DNA of 64,000 nt. Source: Shinella daejeonensis (GTDB taxonomy: Bacteria; Pseudomonadota; Alphaproteobacteria; Rhizobiales; Rhizobiaceae). The notes under the pieces were generated by a model. That model was not told where the DNA came from. It saw nothing but the letters and a program-made list of their open reading frames with translations, and made no database searches. How positions within the stretch are numbered: position 1 is the stretch's first letter; every line of letters begins with the position of its first letter. The DNA lies in NCBI RefSeq assembly GCF_024281235.1, contig NZ_JAHWXY010000003.1:1-64000 (forward strand), in the 5' to 3' direction. A program made the translations under genes and the position numbers. Positions 34,402 to 43,691 of this stretch are shown piece after piece.

Positions 34402-34782
34402 TCAGGCAGCTTTTTTAGACCGCAGCGCAAGTGTCGCGATGACGATCCAGATGCCGGTGCGCAGGACCATCGCACCCATGGTGCGCGCCTCCCACGCGCC
34501 GCCGGAGCCGACATGCCAGAGAAAGGCGGCGAAGACGGCCGCCGTTGTCACGGCGATGGCGAGCGACAGCATCGGCGCCCAGTTCGTGCCGCGCCACAGG
34601 CCGACCCCGGCGAGGACATAGGCAAATCCCGCAACGAAATTGAACCACAGCACGAAGGGTACAACAGCCCCCATGTCCACGCTGCCGAACAGCGCCCTGC
34701 CACCCGAGACGATTGTCAGCAGGCCGAAGATCGCCGCGACGGCGGCGGCGATGGTAAGGGCGCGGGATCGTCTTGCGGGCAT
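34402..34782 (-). CDS. Four-helix membrane protein, unknown function
   Basis: 126 residues with four predicted helices (about 8-28, 40-62, 70-90, 102-122); no motif recognised. It is 14 bases downstream of the ABC ATPase gene on the same strand and so is probably the last gene of the exporter operon. It may be an accessory protein of the exporter. Confidence 0.65.
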   Translation of the reverse strand: MPARRSRALTIAAAVAAIFGLLTIVSGGRALFGSVDMGAVVPFVLWFNFVAGFAYVLAGVGLWRGTNWAPMLSLAIAVTTAAVFAAFLWHVGSGGAWEARTMGAMVLRTGIWIVIATLALRSKKAA

Positions 34783-34796
34783 GGAGCGGCTCCGGG

Positions 34797-35489
34797 TCAG
34801 GCGTCGGCGAGACGGCCGTCGCGCAGGTGGATCAGGCGGTCGAAACGGTCGAAGATCTTTTCGTCGTGGGTGACGGTGACGATGCAGGCTTCCTGCTCGA
34901 CGGCGAGCTTGCGCATCAGGTCCATCACAAGCCCGGCCCGCGCGCCGTCGAGCGCGGCGGTGGGCTCGTCGGCGAGGATGATGCGGGGACGGTTGGCGAG
35001 CGCGCGAGCGATCGCTACGCGCTGCGCCTCGCCGCCGGAAAGGAGTGCAGGTTTGACCTTTGCGCGGTGGCCGACTTCCAGATAGTCCAGCAATTCGCGC
35101 GCCCGCACCCGGCCTTCCTCAGCGTGAAGGCCGGCAAGGTCGAGCACGACCGCGACGTTCTCCTCGGCAGTCAGGAACGGCAGCAGGTTGTGCGCCTGGA
35201 AGATGAAGCCGATCTTGTCGAGCCTGAGACGTCTCAGGTCGCGGCGCAGCCATCTGCCGTCGAACACTGGCTCGCCGTCGAGCACCACCCGTCCCGCCGA
35301 GGGGGCGAGGATGCAGCCGATGATGTTGAGCAGCGTCGTCTTGCCCGAGCCCGAAGGTCCGAGCAGCGCGATCACCTCGCCGGCGCGCACGGTAAGGTCG
35401 ACCGCGCGTAAGGCGTCGACGCGGGTCTCGCCCTCGCCGAAATGCTTGGCCACGTTCGAGACTTCTATGAGAATGTCGCCGAGCGCCAT
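34797..35489 (-). CDS. ABC exporter ATPase (DevA/MacB/LolD type)
   Basis: 230 residues: Walker [11 protein letters not shown]-loop FQAHNLLPF, signature LSGGEAQRVAIARAL (the usual Gln is Glu after GG), Walker B IILADEPTAALD, H-loop VTHDEKIFD. It belongs to the MacB/LolD subfamily, which pairs with FtsX-type permeases. Together with the permease and HlyD-like adaptor it forms a tripartite exporter like heterocyst DevBCA. It lies five bases after the permease gene. Confidence 0.92.
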   Translation of the reverse strand: MALGDILIEVSNVAKHFGEGETRVDALRAVDLTVRAGEVIALLGPSGSGKTTLLNIIGCILAPSAGRVVLDGEPVFDGRWLRRDLRRLRLDKIGFIFQAHNLLPFLTAEENVAVVLDLAGLHAEEGRVRARELLDYLEVGHRAKVKPALLSGGEAQRVAIARALANRPRIILADEPTAALDGARAGLVMDLMRKLAVEQEACIVTVTHDEKIFDRFDRLIHLRDGRLADA

Positions 35490-35494
35490 GTCGG

Positions 35495-36628
35495 TCAGCT
35501 CCCGAGCGCTGTGGCCGGGTCGACCTTCATCGCCGCCCGCACGCCGAGCGCCGAGGACAGCAGGCAGACGGCGGCGATGATGCCGGCAAGGACCATGACG
35601 TTGAACGGCTCCAGCACCACGCGGCGGGGAAAGTAGTCCTTCACGCTAAGGATCAGCATCAGGCCGATCGCCCAGCCCGAGGCGCCGAGGATCAACGCCT
35701 GCTGCACGATCAGCGCGACGATGGTGCGGTCGGGGGCGCCGATCAACTTCAGCGTGGCGATCTGCTTCAGCTTCTCCATCGTCATCGTGTAGATGATGAG
35801 CGCGATCACCACGGCGCTGACGGAGAGTAGGATGCCGAGGAACAGCCCGATCTGGCGGCGCGCCTTGTCCACCACGGAAACGAGCAGCAATTCCTCCTGT
35901 TCGACCTGGGTCAGGGCGGCGAGGTGCTTCCACTGGCGCACGGTGGCGGTCAACAGATCGACATCGGCGCCGGGCGCCATGCGGGCGATGACGGCCGCCA
36001 CCGATGCGGACTTGACGGAAACCGCCCCGCGCGCCGCCTGCACCCGCTGGGCGGCCGGGTCCAGTTCAGTCTGGAGCGCCATCGCGTCGGCGAGCGTCAC
36101 GTAGACCGCCGGGTCGCCGCCCGAGTTCATCGCGCCGTCGACCAGTCCGACCACGGCGAAGCGGTTGCGCCCGAGCCGGATCGTCTCGCCGGGCAGAAGG
36201 CCGGTCTTGCGGTCGGCGACCAGCTCGAAATGGCCGGCGCCGATGCCGCGCCCCTCGGCGATTCGCTGCGGTCCGCCGGGCCGGCCCGGCTCGTAGCCGA
36301 CGACGTAGAGCCTGAGCGTGCGCCCGGCATGCGGCGCCTCGACGTTCTGGTAGTTGACCGCACCGGCCTCGGCGACGCCGGGCATCCTCGCCACCGCATC
36401 GCGCGTATCGGCTGGGATGCTGGACGCCTCCGCGAACGGCCCCTTGGTTCCGGCCTCCACCACCCAGACATCGGCCGCCGGCGCCTTCACCACCGCCAGC
36501 GCGTCCGAAACGAGGCCGTTGTAGATGCCGATCATCGCCAGCACGACGGTCATCAGCAGCCCCAGTCCGAAGCAGGTGAGGACGAAGCGGAACAGACCGT
36601 GGCGGATGTCCTTGAGCGCAAGGTTCAT
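35495..36628 (-). CDS. ABC exporter permease (DevC/FtsX type)
   Basis: 377 residues with an N-terminal helix (GLFRFVLTCFGLGLLMTVVLAMIGIYNGL), a large periplasmic domain (about 45-250, DVWVVEAGTKGPFAEAS), and three C-terminal helices (about 255-370) with the FtsX domain ending in RAAMKVDPATALG. This is the DevC topology. The ATG at 36628 overlaps the stop of the HlyD-like gene by ATGA. The substrate is unknown: DevBCA-like systems export glycolipids, lipids or small molecules. Confidence 0.9.
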   Translation of the reverse strand: MNLALKDIRHGLFRFVLTCFGLGLLMTVVLAMIGIYNGLVSDALAVVKAPAADVWVVEAGTKGPFAEASSIPADTRDAVARMPGVAEAGAVNYQNVEAPHAGRTLRLYVVGYEPGRPGGPQRIAEGRGIGAGHFELVADRKTGLLPGETIRLGRNRFAVVGLVDGAMNSGGDPAVYVTLADAMALQTELDPAAQRVQAARGAVSVKSASVAAVIARMAPGADVDLLTATVRQWKHLAALTQVEQEELLLVSVVDKARRQIGLFLGILLSVSAVVIALIIYTMTMEKLKQIATLKLIGAPDRTIVALIVQQALILGASGWAIGLMLILSVKDYFPRRVVLEPFNVMVLAGIIAAVCLLSSALGVRAAMKVDPATALGS

Positions 36629-37770
36629 GGCGTATCCTCGGGGCGGGCACGTCTGCCCTCGGCCACGTCCTTCGGCGGTCGGGCGACGATCGCCGCCCCT
36701 TCGGACAGACCGCCCGCAACTTCGACACGGCCGCGATCGTCGCGGGCGCCGAAGGTCAGTTGCGCCCGCGCGAGGCGGCCGTCCTGCACCGTCCACACCG
36801 CGCCGCGATGGCCGTCGAAGCCGGTGATCGCCACCTCGGGAACCATAAGCGCGCTTTCCCGGCTGCCGGTAGTGATACGTACCTCGGCCTGCTCGCCCAG
36901 AAACATCTCGGCGGGACAGTCGGTGCAGGTCAGCCAGACGCGGCGTTCCTCGTTCACCCGGTCGCTTTCGATGCCGATGCGGACGATGGTGCCGTGGAAC
37001 TCGGCCGACGGCTGCGACCGCAGCCGGATCGTGCCCGGCTTGCCAAGGGCAAGCTGGCCGGCGCGCTCCTCGTCGACATAGGCTTGAATCCAGATGGTGG
37101 CCGGGTCGATCAGCGTGAAGATCGGATCGCCCGCCTTCACCACCGTGCCCGGCTCCGCGTGGCGGGCGACGACCAGCGCATCGTAGGGTGCGACCAGCCG
37201 GTGATGGGCGAGAATGGCTTCCTCCTGTCGCAGGGCTGCGGCGGCATCCGCACCTTGCGCCCGGATCACCGCCAGGTCCGCTTCCGCGACCGCCAGATCG
37301 GCGCGCGCCACGTCCTCGTCGCGCTGTGCTTCCTCGGCGCGCTGGGCCGAGGCGACGTCGCGCTGCACCAGCCCCTGCTGACGACGATTCGCCGTCTCGC
37401 GCTCCGCGAGCATCGCGCGGGCGCGCACGACTGCGGCATCGGCCTTGGCGAGATTGGCCTCATTGGCCGCCACTGCTGCATGGGCGCGCGCCACCCGCGC
37501 CTCCTGCTCGGCAGAGTGAAGGACGGCCAGCTCCTGTCCCCGGATCACGCTGTCCCCGGCATCGGCGGCGAGAGAGGTCAGGGCTGCACCCACCTCGAAG
37601 CCGACGCGGCTCAAGATCCGCGCCTCGACGGTGCCGAGCCCGTAGATGCGAAGGGCTACATCGCGTTCAGGTCGAACGACCGTCACCGCCAGCGGCCGTT
37701 CGGTGAAGAACAGAAAGCCTGCTCCGACAGCCAAGGCCAGAACAATGCCCGAAAGCCAGACGCGCTGCAT
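36625..37770 (-). CDS. HlyD-type periplasmic adaptor (DevB-like)
   Basis: 381 residues: one N-terminal membrane anchor (about 5-22), a biotinyl-lipoyl half motif (LSRVGFEVGAALTSLAADAGDSV), a long Ala/Arg/Glu-rich coiled-coil hairpin (about 95-190), second lipoyl half (LVAPYDALVVARHAEPGTVV), and beta-barrel and membrane-proximal domains. It links the inner-membrane ABC parts to an outer-membrane channel. It starts three bases after the tetR stop, in one operon with permease and ATPase. No TolC-like gene is nearby, so it would use a host channel. Confidence 0.9.
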   Translation of the reverse strand: MQRVWLSGIVLALAVGAGFLFFTERPLAVTVVRPERDVALRIYGLGTVEARILSRVGFEVGAALTSLAADAGDSVIRGQELAVLHSAEQEARVARAHAAVAANEANLAKADAAVVRARAMLAERETANRRQQGLVQRDVASAQRAEEAQRDEDVARADLAVAEADLAVIRAQGADAAAALRQEEAILAHHRLVAPYDALVVARHAEPGTVVKAGDPIFTLIDPATIWIQAYVDEERAGQLALGKPGTIRLRSQPSAEFHGTIVRIGIESDRVNEERRVWLTCTDCPAEMFLGEQAEVRITTGSRESALMVPEVAITGFDGHRGAVWTVQDGRLARAQLTFGARDDRGRVEVAGGLSEGAAIVARPPKDVAEGRRARPEDTP

Positions 37771-37773
37771 CGC

Positions 37774-38370
37774 CTATTCTCCCCTTGCAGCCAGAAGGCG
37801 GCATTGCACGTCGAACAGCCGCAACCCCTCTTCGCGCAGGTCGAAATCGCGCGCGCCGAGCGCCCAGCGGATCGCCACACCCTGCACGAGCGACGTCAGC
37901 AGCACCGCCACATCGTCCGGCATGACATCGCCCCGCAGAACCCCTGCTTCCTGTCCCGTACTGACCTCGCGCGCGAGCAGGCGGTGAAAAGCCTTGAGCG
38001 TGCTGTTGAACGTGGCGCGCAGCTCCGCATTGGTGACATTCAGCTCGCGCGAGAACAGCAGCATGGGAAGTGCGGGGGTGGCGGCGATCTGCGCAAACTG
38101 CGCGGCAATCAGGGCACGCAACCTGGCGATAGGCTCATCGCCATGGCCCAATGCGTCGTCCCATGCCTCCTCCAGACCTTCGGCCACATGCTCGGCCACA
38201 GTCTGCCAAAGCGTGTCCTTGGTCGGGAAATGCCTGAACAGCGCCGCCTGGGTGATGCCGATCGACGACGCCACCGCTCCGGTCGTCACACGGTCCGGCC
38301 CGATGCTGTCAGCCAATCCCAGGAGGGCGGCGACGATCTCGGCCTTGCGAAGCTCCGCCCGCTTGCGCAT
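37774..38370 (-). CDS. TetR-family transcriptional repressor
   Basis: 198 residues. The N-terminal HTH (KAEIVAALLGLADSIGPDRVTTGAVASSIGITQAALFRHFPTKDTLW) is classic TetR; the C-terminal ligand domain has QFAQIAATPALPMLLFSREL, as in the TetR subgroup linked to DevBCA-like or multidrug ABC exporters. It is the first gene of the exporter operon, and the GTTAGT-N8-ACTAAC dyad just upstream is the probable self-operator, giving ligand-induced expression. Confidence 0.92.
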   Translation of the reverse strand: MRKRAELRKAEIVAALLGLADSIGPDRVTTGAVASSIGITQAALFRHFPTKDTLWQTVAEHVAEGLEEAWDDALGHGDEPIARLRALIAAQFAQIAATPALPMLLFSRELNVTNAELRATFNSTLKAFHRLLAREVSTGQEAGVLRGDVMPDDVAVLLTSLVQGVAIRWALGARDFDLREEGLRLFDVQCRLLAARGE

Positions 38371-38383
38371 AGATTTCCCTATT

Positions 38384-38403
38384 GTTAGTTATCAGACACT
38401 AAC
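38384..38403. promoter_or_regulatory. Probable TetR operator
   Basis: Inverted repeat GTTAGT-TATCAGAC-ACTAAC, 14 to 33 bases upstream of the tetR start codon; perfect six-base arms and 20-base length fit a TetR operator overlapping the promoter. Confidence 0.55.
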
Positions 38404-38509
38404 TAATATGATAGACCCTTACGCTATGTCAATCGCAAGCGACCCTGTATGAATCACTAGCCAAGAGGTCCGTATGCGCTGCTCGCTATGGGGTATAGTT
38501 GACGACAGG

Positions 38510-38735
38510 TGTAGAGAGCAGGTTCGGGAAAACTGGACAGGTTGGATAAGTGGAGTTTCTGCCTAAAGGCGGCGTGATGGCCGCGATAGGAGAGACCATG
38601 GCGAAACGACTGCGGCGGAACCACACGCCGGCTTTCAAGGCGAAGGTGGCCCTTGCAGCCGTGAGGGGCGAGAAAACAATCGTCGAGCTGAGGCAGCAGT
38701 TCGACGTGCTCCCGAACCAGGTCAGTATGGGCAAT
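38510..38735 (+). mobile_element. IS3-family left-end fragment
   Basis: A start at 38598 gives MAKRLRRNHTPAFKAKVALAAVRGEKTIVELRQQFDVLPNQ, the start of an IS3-family orfA (normally followed by IxxWK and about 50 more residues). After 44 residues the match ends and a stop follows at 38739-38741. The left end lies near TGTAGAGAGCAGG (38510). orfB and the right end are missing, so this is an inert remnant. Confidence 0.7.
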
Positions 38736-38854
38736 TTTTAACTCGGGATCGCCGAGCCCGGTCGCTCGACCGGCCTATATCTAACCCTGATTGTCCGTGC
38801 TCCCTACGAGGATCAAATCAGGCTTCCCCGATTTCCCTCAGCGCTGCATGGTCG

Positions 38855-39310
38855 TTCGTGCAACAGCGTGAGCGACCAATAACAGGCAAGCCCAACGGTG
38901 ACTTCGGGTGACATTGCACTCAGGGAACTAGCCTCGCGCTCGATGACCATCGAATGAGCGACACCACGTTGTCGACCGAAGGAGGCTAACATTGGACAAC
39001 AAATTTCTTACCCCGGAGGAAGTCTCGGAACGCTATCGCGGCGGCGTCTCGGTTGGAACGCTTCGGAACTGGCGGGCGATGAAGATCGGCCCGTCGTTCG
39101 TTAAGATTGGCAAAGCCGTCCTCTATCCGATCGACGAGCTTGAGGCGTGGGACGAAAAGAATAGAGTGAGTTGCCGCGCATCAAGGCGACTCACTGAACT
39201 CACGGGTGATCAGCTGTGATGATCACGATTGGTCATTGGGAACATGCCCCATTCCCCGGCACCACCTTCACGGAATCCCAGAAAAATATCTGTAGTATCA
39301 ATGTGATACG
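38855..39310 (+). repeat. Excisionase-like module, copy 2
   Basis: Diverged direct copy of 18318-18780. It has the same CATGGTCG-TCGTG-CAGCGTGAGC block, an HTH gene about 130 bases later and the same CCGGCACCACCT block after it. It lies next to a RadC fragment and the chromosomal sthA gene. Confidence 0.6.
38992..39219 (+). CDS. Excisionase/AlpA-like helix-turn-helix protein, second copy
   Basis: 75 residues starting at TTG, with GGAGG seven bases upstream; no ATG is available. FLTPEEVSERYRGGVSVGTLRNWRAMKIGPSFVKIGKAVLYP is almost the same as in the gene at 18457, differing mostly at conservative positions, and the tails differ. A wing-HTH of the HTH_17 family, it is probably a directionality factor or repressor of the element to which the right boundary belongs. 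Confidence 0.8.
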   Translation: MDNKFLTPEEVSERYRGGVSVGTLRNWRAMKIGPSFVKIGKAVLYPIDELEAWDEKNRVSCRASRRLTELTGDQL

Positions 39311-39322
39311 GAATTCGGTGGA

Positions 39323-39487
39323 ATGATCCACAACCACCCCTCCGGCGATCCGACGCCGTCGCGGGCCGACATCGATATGACGAAAACGATCGTCGATACG
39401 GCGCGCCCGCTTGGCATAACGGTGCATGACCACATCATCATCGGCAAGGATGGCCATGCCAGCCTCAAGGGATTGAGACTCATGTGA
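39323..39487 (+). pseudogene. RadC/JAB-domain protein, C-terminal fragment
   Basis: 54 codons: [21 protein letters not shown], then [27 protein letters not shown]. The HNHPSGD...S..D motif is the JAMM/RadC metal site, but the N-terminal two thirds are missing. RadC-like genes are a regular part of ICE maintenance regions. It is 133 bases upstream of sthA and is the last recognisable island piece. Confidence 0.8.
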
Positions 39488-39620
39488 AATCGAAGCATCG
39501 AAGGCGGCGGCTTCATCGAGCTGAAACGCTTTCGTGCGATATGCGGTTGACGCAAGCCTCCAGGAGCGGAACGCCGGCTGCAAAAAGCCCGTTTCCGCCC
39601 GCAAGCACTGGGACCACACT

Positions 39621-41027
39621 ATGCAGGAATACGATCTCATCGTCGTCGGCAGCGGACCGGCAGGCCGGCGCGGCGCCATCCAGGCCGCCAAGCTCGGGCG
39701 CTCCGTTCTGGTGATCGAGCAGGGCAAGCGGGTCGGAGGCGTCTCGGTGCATACCGGCACCATTCCCTCCAAGACGCTCCGTGAAACCGCGCTCAATCTT
39801 TCCGGCTGGCGCGAGCGCGGCTTCTATGGCCGCGCCTATCGGGTGAAGCAGGAAATCAGCGCCGACGACCTGCGCCGCCGGCTGCTGATCACCCTTGATC
39901 ACGAGGTCGAGGTTCTGGAGCATCAGTTCGCCCGCAACCGCGTGCAGCATATTCGTGGCAAGGCGAGCTTCGTGACGCCGGATACGCTGGAAATCCACAA
40001 GGACGATGGCGAAACGCTGCATGTCACCGGCAAGAGCATCATGCTTGCGGTCGGCACCAAACCCTATCGTCCGGAAAATATCCCCTTCGACGGCGTGAGC
40101 GTCCTGGACAGCGACGAGCTTCTGGATATCCGCGATCTGCCGCGATCCATCGCGGTGATCGGCGCGGGCGTCATCGGCATCGAATATGCCACCATATTCA
40201 GCGCGCTCGACCTGCAAGTGACCGTCATCGACCCGAAGCCGGCCATTCTCGACTTCATTGACAGGGAGATCGTCGAAGACTTCATCTACCAGCTTCGCGA
40301 CCGCAGCATGAAGCTGATTCTCGGGCAACTGGCGGAGAGCGTCGAAAAGCTCGACAACGGAAAATGCTGCATCACGCTCGATAACGGTCGTCGCGTCGTT
40401 TCCGACATGGTGCTCTATGCCGCCGGACGGGTGGGAGCGACCGACAGCCTGAACCTTCCGGCTGCGGGGCTTACGGCCGATTCGCGCGGCCGACTCAATG
40501 TCGACCCGGAAACCTTCCAGACCGACGTTCCGCATATCTATGCGGCTGGCGACGTCGTCGGTTTTCCAAGCCTCGCCTCGACTTCCATGGAGCAGGGCCG
40601 CATCGCCGCCCGCGTCGCCATCGGAGCGATCGCCAAGGAGCCGCCGAAATATTTTCCCTACGGCATCTATGCCGTGCCGGAAATCTCCACCTGCGGCCTG
40701 ACCGAAGAGGAAGTGAAGGAGCGCGGCATCCCCTATGAATGCGGCATCGCCCGCTTCCGCGAGACCTCGCGCGGCCACATCATGGGACTCGATGCAGGGC
40801 TTCTCAAGATGATCTTCTCGCTGAAGACCCGGCGGCTGCTTGGCGTCCACATCGTCGGGGAAGGCGCCACGGAACTGGTCCACATCGGCCAGGCGGTCCT
40901 GAACCTCAAGGGAACCGTGGAATATTTCGTCGAGAACACCTTCAACTATCCGACGCTGGCCGAAGCCTACAAGATCGCCGGCCTCGACGCCTGGAACCGC
41001 ATGGGCGACCCCTTCCAGATGGGATGA
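39621..41027 (+). CDS. sthA: Soluble pyridine nucleotide transhydrogenase (Si-specific)
   Basis: 468 residues, the normal SthA length. The FAD-binding motif is VVGSGPAGRRGAIQAAKLG; at the redox-disulphide position SthA has GTIPSKTLRE without the CxxxxC pair, which separates it from lipoamide dehydrogenase. The NAD(P) Rossmann motif is VIGAGVIGIEYA, and the dimerisation domain ends with VEYFVENTFNYPTLAEAYKIAGLDAWNR. It interconverts NADPH and NADH in the cytoplasm. The ATG at 39621 is chosen because the protein family starts there. It is the first chromosomal gene after the island. Confidence 0.95.
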   Translation: MQEYDLIVVGSGPAGRRGAIQAAKLGRSVLVIEQGKRVGGVSVHTGTIPSKTLRETALNLSGWRERGFYGRAYRVKQEISADDLRRRLLITLDHEVEVLEHQFARNRVQHIRGKASFVTPDTLEIHKDDGETLHVTGKSIMLAVGTKPYRPENIPFDGVSVLDSDELLDIRDLPRSIAVIGAGVIGIEYATIFSALDLQVTVIDPKPAILDFIDREIVEDFIYQLRDRSMKLILGQLAESVEKLDNGKCCITLDNGRRVVSDMVLYAAGRVGATDSLNLPAAGLTADSRGRLNVDPETFQTDVPHIYAAGDVVGFPSLASTSMEQGRIAARVAIGAIAKEPPKYFPYGIYAVPEISTCGLTEEEVKERGIPYECGIARFRETSRGHIMGLDAGLLKMIFSLKTRRLLGVHIVGEGATELVHIGQAVLNLKGTVEYFVENTFNYPTLAEAYKIAGLDAWNRMGDPFQMG

Positions 41028-41068
41028 GGAGGCAGCCGCCTGTAGCGACCCGCTCACATCCGAAAAAG

Positions 41069-41106
41069 AAACCGCCCGCAACCTTCGCTGCGGGCGGTTT
41101 TTCTTT
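41069..41106. terminator. Bidirectional rho-independent terminator
   Basis: Twelve-base-pair stem, AAACCGCCCGCA at 41069-41080 and TGCGGGCGGTTT at 41089-41100, flanked by A-rich sequence on the left and a T tract on the right. It serves the convergent sthA and tig genes. Confidence 0.9.
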
Positions 41107-41126
41107 CTGCGACCCGGAAGCGCCGA

Positions 41127-42608
41127 TTACTCGGCGTTGTCCTCGGCAGCCTTCTTCTTCGGAGCGGCCTTCTTCTTCGGAGCGGCTTCCTCGCCTTCGG
41201 CTGTTTCTTCAGCCTTGGCGGCGGCCTTCTTCTTCGGGGCGGCCTTCTTGGTTTCCTTTTCGGAGGTCTCGGCCTCGTCGTCGGCCATCAGTTCTTCCTT
41301 GGAAACCGTCTTGTCGGAAACCTTGATCTCGCTCAGCAGGTGATCGACGACCTTTTCCTCGAAGATCGGAGCGCGCAGCGAGGCGGCGGCGCCGGGGGTC
41401 TTCTGGAAATACTCGATGATCTCCTTTTCCTGGCCGGGGAACTGGCGGAGCTGTTCGAACAGCGAGCGCTGCATTTCCTCGTCGCTCACCTCGACGCCGG
41501 CCTTTTCGCCGATTTCGGAAAGAACGAGGCCCAGGCGGACGCGGCGTTCGGCCAGCTTGCGATATTCCTCGCGGGCTTCTTCTTCCGTCGTGTCCTCATC
41601 GGCGAAGGTCTTGCCGGACTGTTCCAGATCGGTGTTGATTTGACGCCAGATATTCTCGAATTCCGCATCGACCAGCCGCTGCGGCGTGTCGAACTTGTAC
41701 ATCTCGTCAAGCTGGTCGAGGATCTGGCGCTTGACCTTCTGGCGCGTCATTGCGCCATACTGGCTTTCGATCTGCCCGCGAACGACTTCACGCAGCTTGT
41801 CGGCGGATTCGAGGCCGAGCTTCGTGGCGAGATCGTCGTTGATTTCCAGAGCGGCCGGGGCGGCGACGTCCTTGACCGTGATGTCGAAGGTGGCGTCCTT
41901 GCCGGCAAGATGCGCGGCCGGATAATCGGCGGGGAAGGTGACGGTGATGACCTTCTCGTCGCCTGCCTTGAGGCCGGCGAGCTGCTCTTCGAAACCGGGG
42001 ATGAAGCGCTTGGAGCCGATGACCAGTTCCGCGTCTTCGTCCTTGCCGCCGTCGAAGGCTTCGCCGTCGACCTTGCCGAGGTAGTCCAGGGTGACGCGGT
42101 CGCCTTCGGCGGCCTTGCCCTTCTTGCTCTCGTAGGTCCGGGCGCTTTCGGCGATCTTCAGGATCTGCTCGTCGACTTCCTTGTCGTCGATCTCGACCAC
42201 TTCACGGGTGACGGAAATGCCGGAATTATCCTTCAGCTCGATGGCCGGGATGACTTCGTAGGACAGGGTGAACTCGAAATCGGCTTCGGCGGCAAGAATC
42301 TTCTCCGCCTCGTCCTGATCTTCCGTCATCGCGATTTCCGGCTGCGTCGCGGACTTCTCCTCGCGCCCGGACAGGATCGACGACGGCCGATCGCGGATGA
42401 TCTCGTTGACGAGTTCCGCCATGACCGACTTGCCGTACATCTTCTTGAGATGCGTGAAGGGCACCTTGCCCGGACGGAAGCCGTTGATGCGGACACGGTC
42501 CTTCATGTCCTCAAGACGCTCGTTCATCTGAGCTTCCATGTCCTTGGCCGGGATGACGACCTTGATTTCGCGCTTCAGCCCTTCAGCGAGCGTTTCGATA
42601 ACCTGCAT
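41127..42608 (-). CDS. tig: Trigger factor, ribosome-associated chaperone and PPIase
   Basis: 493 residues. The ribosome-binding domain has the loop [17 protein letters not shown] (GFRxGKxP signature), then the FKBP-type PPIase domain (about 160-250, [20 protein letters not shown]) and the long helical chaperone arms. The start is the ATG at 42608 with AAAGG upstream; the TTG two codons before is not needed. The C-terminal 45 residues are an unusual Lys/Ala/Glu tail with repeats of APKKKA, longer than in enterobacterial trigger factor. It folds nascent chains at the ribosomal exit. Confidence 0.97.
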   Translation of the reverse strand: MQVIETLAEGLKREIKVVIPAKDMEAQMNERLEDMKDRVRINGFRPGKVPFTHLKKMYGKSVMAELVNEIIRDRPSSILSGREEKSATQPEIAMTEDQDEAEKILAAEADFEFTLSYEVIPAIELKDNSGISVTREVVEIDDKEVDEQILKIAESARTYESKKGKAAEGDRVTLDYLGKVDGEAFDGGKDEDAELVIGSKRFIPGFEEQLAGLKAGDEKVITVTFPADYPAAHLAGKDATFDITVKDVAAPAALEINDDLATKLGLESADKLREVVRGQIESQYGAMTRQKVKRQILDQLDEMYKFDTPQRLVDAEFENIWRQINTDLEQSGKTFADEDTTEEEAREEYRKLAERRVRLGLVLSEIGEKAGVEVSDEEMQRSLFEQLRQFPGQEKEIIEYFQKTPGAAASLRAPIFEEKVVDHLLSEIKVSDKTVSKEELMADDEAETSEKETKKAAPKKKAAAKAEETAEGEEAAPKKKAAPKKKAAEDNAE

Positions 42609-42885
42609 GTTCAAACCTTTATTTCGAGTTGGCGGTACTCAACCGGCCGTCCGGTTCTATGGCGAGCACCCCGCCGGGTCCATTTGCCGGCAGTGGCTTT
42701 ACTGAATTCGGTCGCCTTTTGGCAAGCAAAATGGCGCTTTCTCCAGCGCCGCTCGCCATTTCCGGCGCGCAAAGGACGCTGTAGAACCAAGAAACCGCCG
42801 CATGGCCCCTTCAATCCTGCCGATTGGCCGGATCATGCAACGATGCTCCACGCCGCGAAACCGTCTTTCGGCGTTTCTGCGGCTC

Positions 42886-42970
<85 letters not shown>

Positions 42971-43101
42971 GCCCCAGAAACTGTCGCGCCGACGCCGGCA
43001 AGCCGATCCGCCGCAACGCTGCCCGAGCGCGGCGTCTCTATATCATCGGTTTCAGGCGGTTCAAAGGGGAAATGCGGGAAAATCGGGTATTCCGCGCCCG
43101 T

Positions 43102-43689
43102 TCAATAAAGCGGTTCGTCATAGACCGGCTCGCCGCGCAGGAGGATGCGGGCGATCTGCGGCGTTCCACCGGTGGAAACGCGGACCTCGACCTCCAGCGC
43201 CTGCTGGTTGTGCGCCTCCTCCAGCACCCGGCCCTCGCCTTCCGGCACGTAATAGCGCTCGATTCCATAACGGACGAACAGCCTGTCGGGAATCCGGCCT
43301 TCGGCTCCACCATGATAGATGAAGGGAAGCGTGCGCAGAACGACGCTGCCTTCCTCCGCGCGAAGATGGGCAAAGCTTGCCTCCGTCGCCTCGAAGTCGC
43401 CGCCGTCACCCGGCCTTACCCGCACCCACAGCCGGGCACGCCCGCTTTCCCGGGGCTTTTCTCCCGTCACGATGGCGGCCGGAATGACCGAAATCGGATA
43501 GGAGAGCGTCACATAGTCGCCGCGCAGAAGGTCGCGGGGGTCGACCGGCTGGGTCTTCAGGCGGATTTCTGCGCCATTGCGCAGGATCGTCGCCCGCCCC
43601 TCCACCATATAGCCGAGCACCGCCGTTTGCAGGGCAGCCACGATCATGGCGGCGGAAAGCGGCGGGAAGCGAAAGCGTGCAATGGTCAT
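43102..43689 (-). CDS. GDYXXLXY-domain membrane-anchored protein
   Basis: 195 residues: N-terminal membrane anchor (about 12-32, LSAAMIVAALQTAVLGYMV), then the defining motif RGDYVTLSY, followed by a beta-rich domain with a second part RYGIERYYVPEGEGRVLEE. Genes of this family are regularly next to DUF2157 membrane proteins, as here with a two-base gap. Function is unknown; an extracytoplasmic partner of the DUF2157 protein is likely. Confidence 0.88.
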   Translation of the reverse strand: MTIARFRFPPLSAAMIVAALQTAVLGYMVEGRATILRNGAEIRLKTQPVDPRDLLRGDYVTLSYPISVIPAAIVTGEKPRESGRARLWVRVRPGDGGDFEATEASFAHLRAEEGSVVLRTLPFIYHGGAEGRIPDRLFVRYGIERYYVPEGEGRVLEEAHNQQALEVEVRVSTGGTPQIARILLRGEPVYDEPLY

Positions 43690-43691
43690 GA

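Noticed and set aside
39513-41081. 522-codon minus-strand open frame opposite sthA
   Set aside because: sthA on the plus strand is a full-length match to its family; the opposite frame is a GC-rich shadow.
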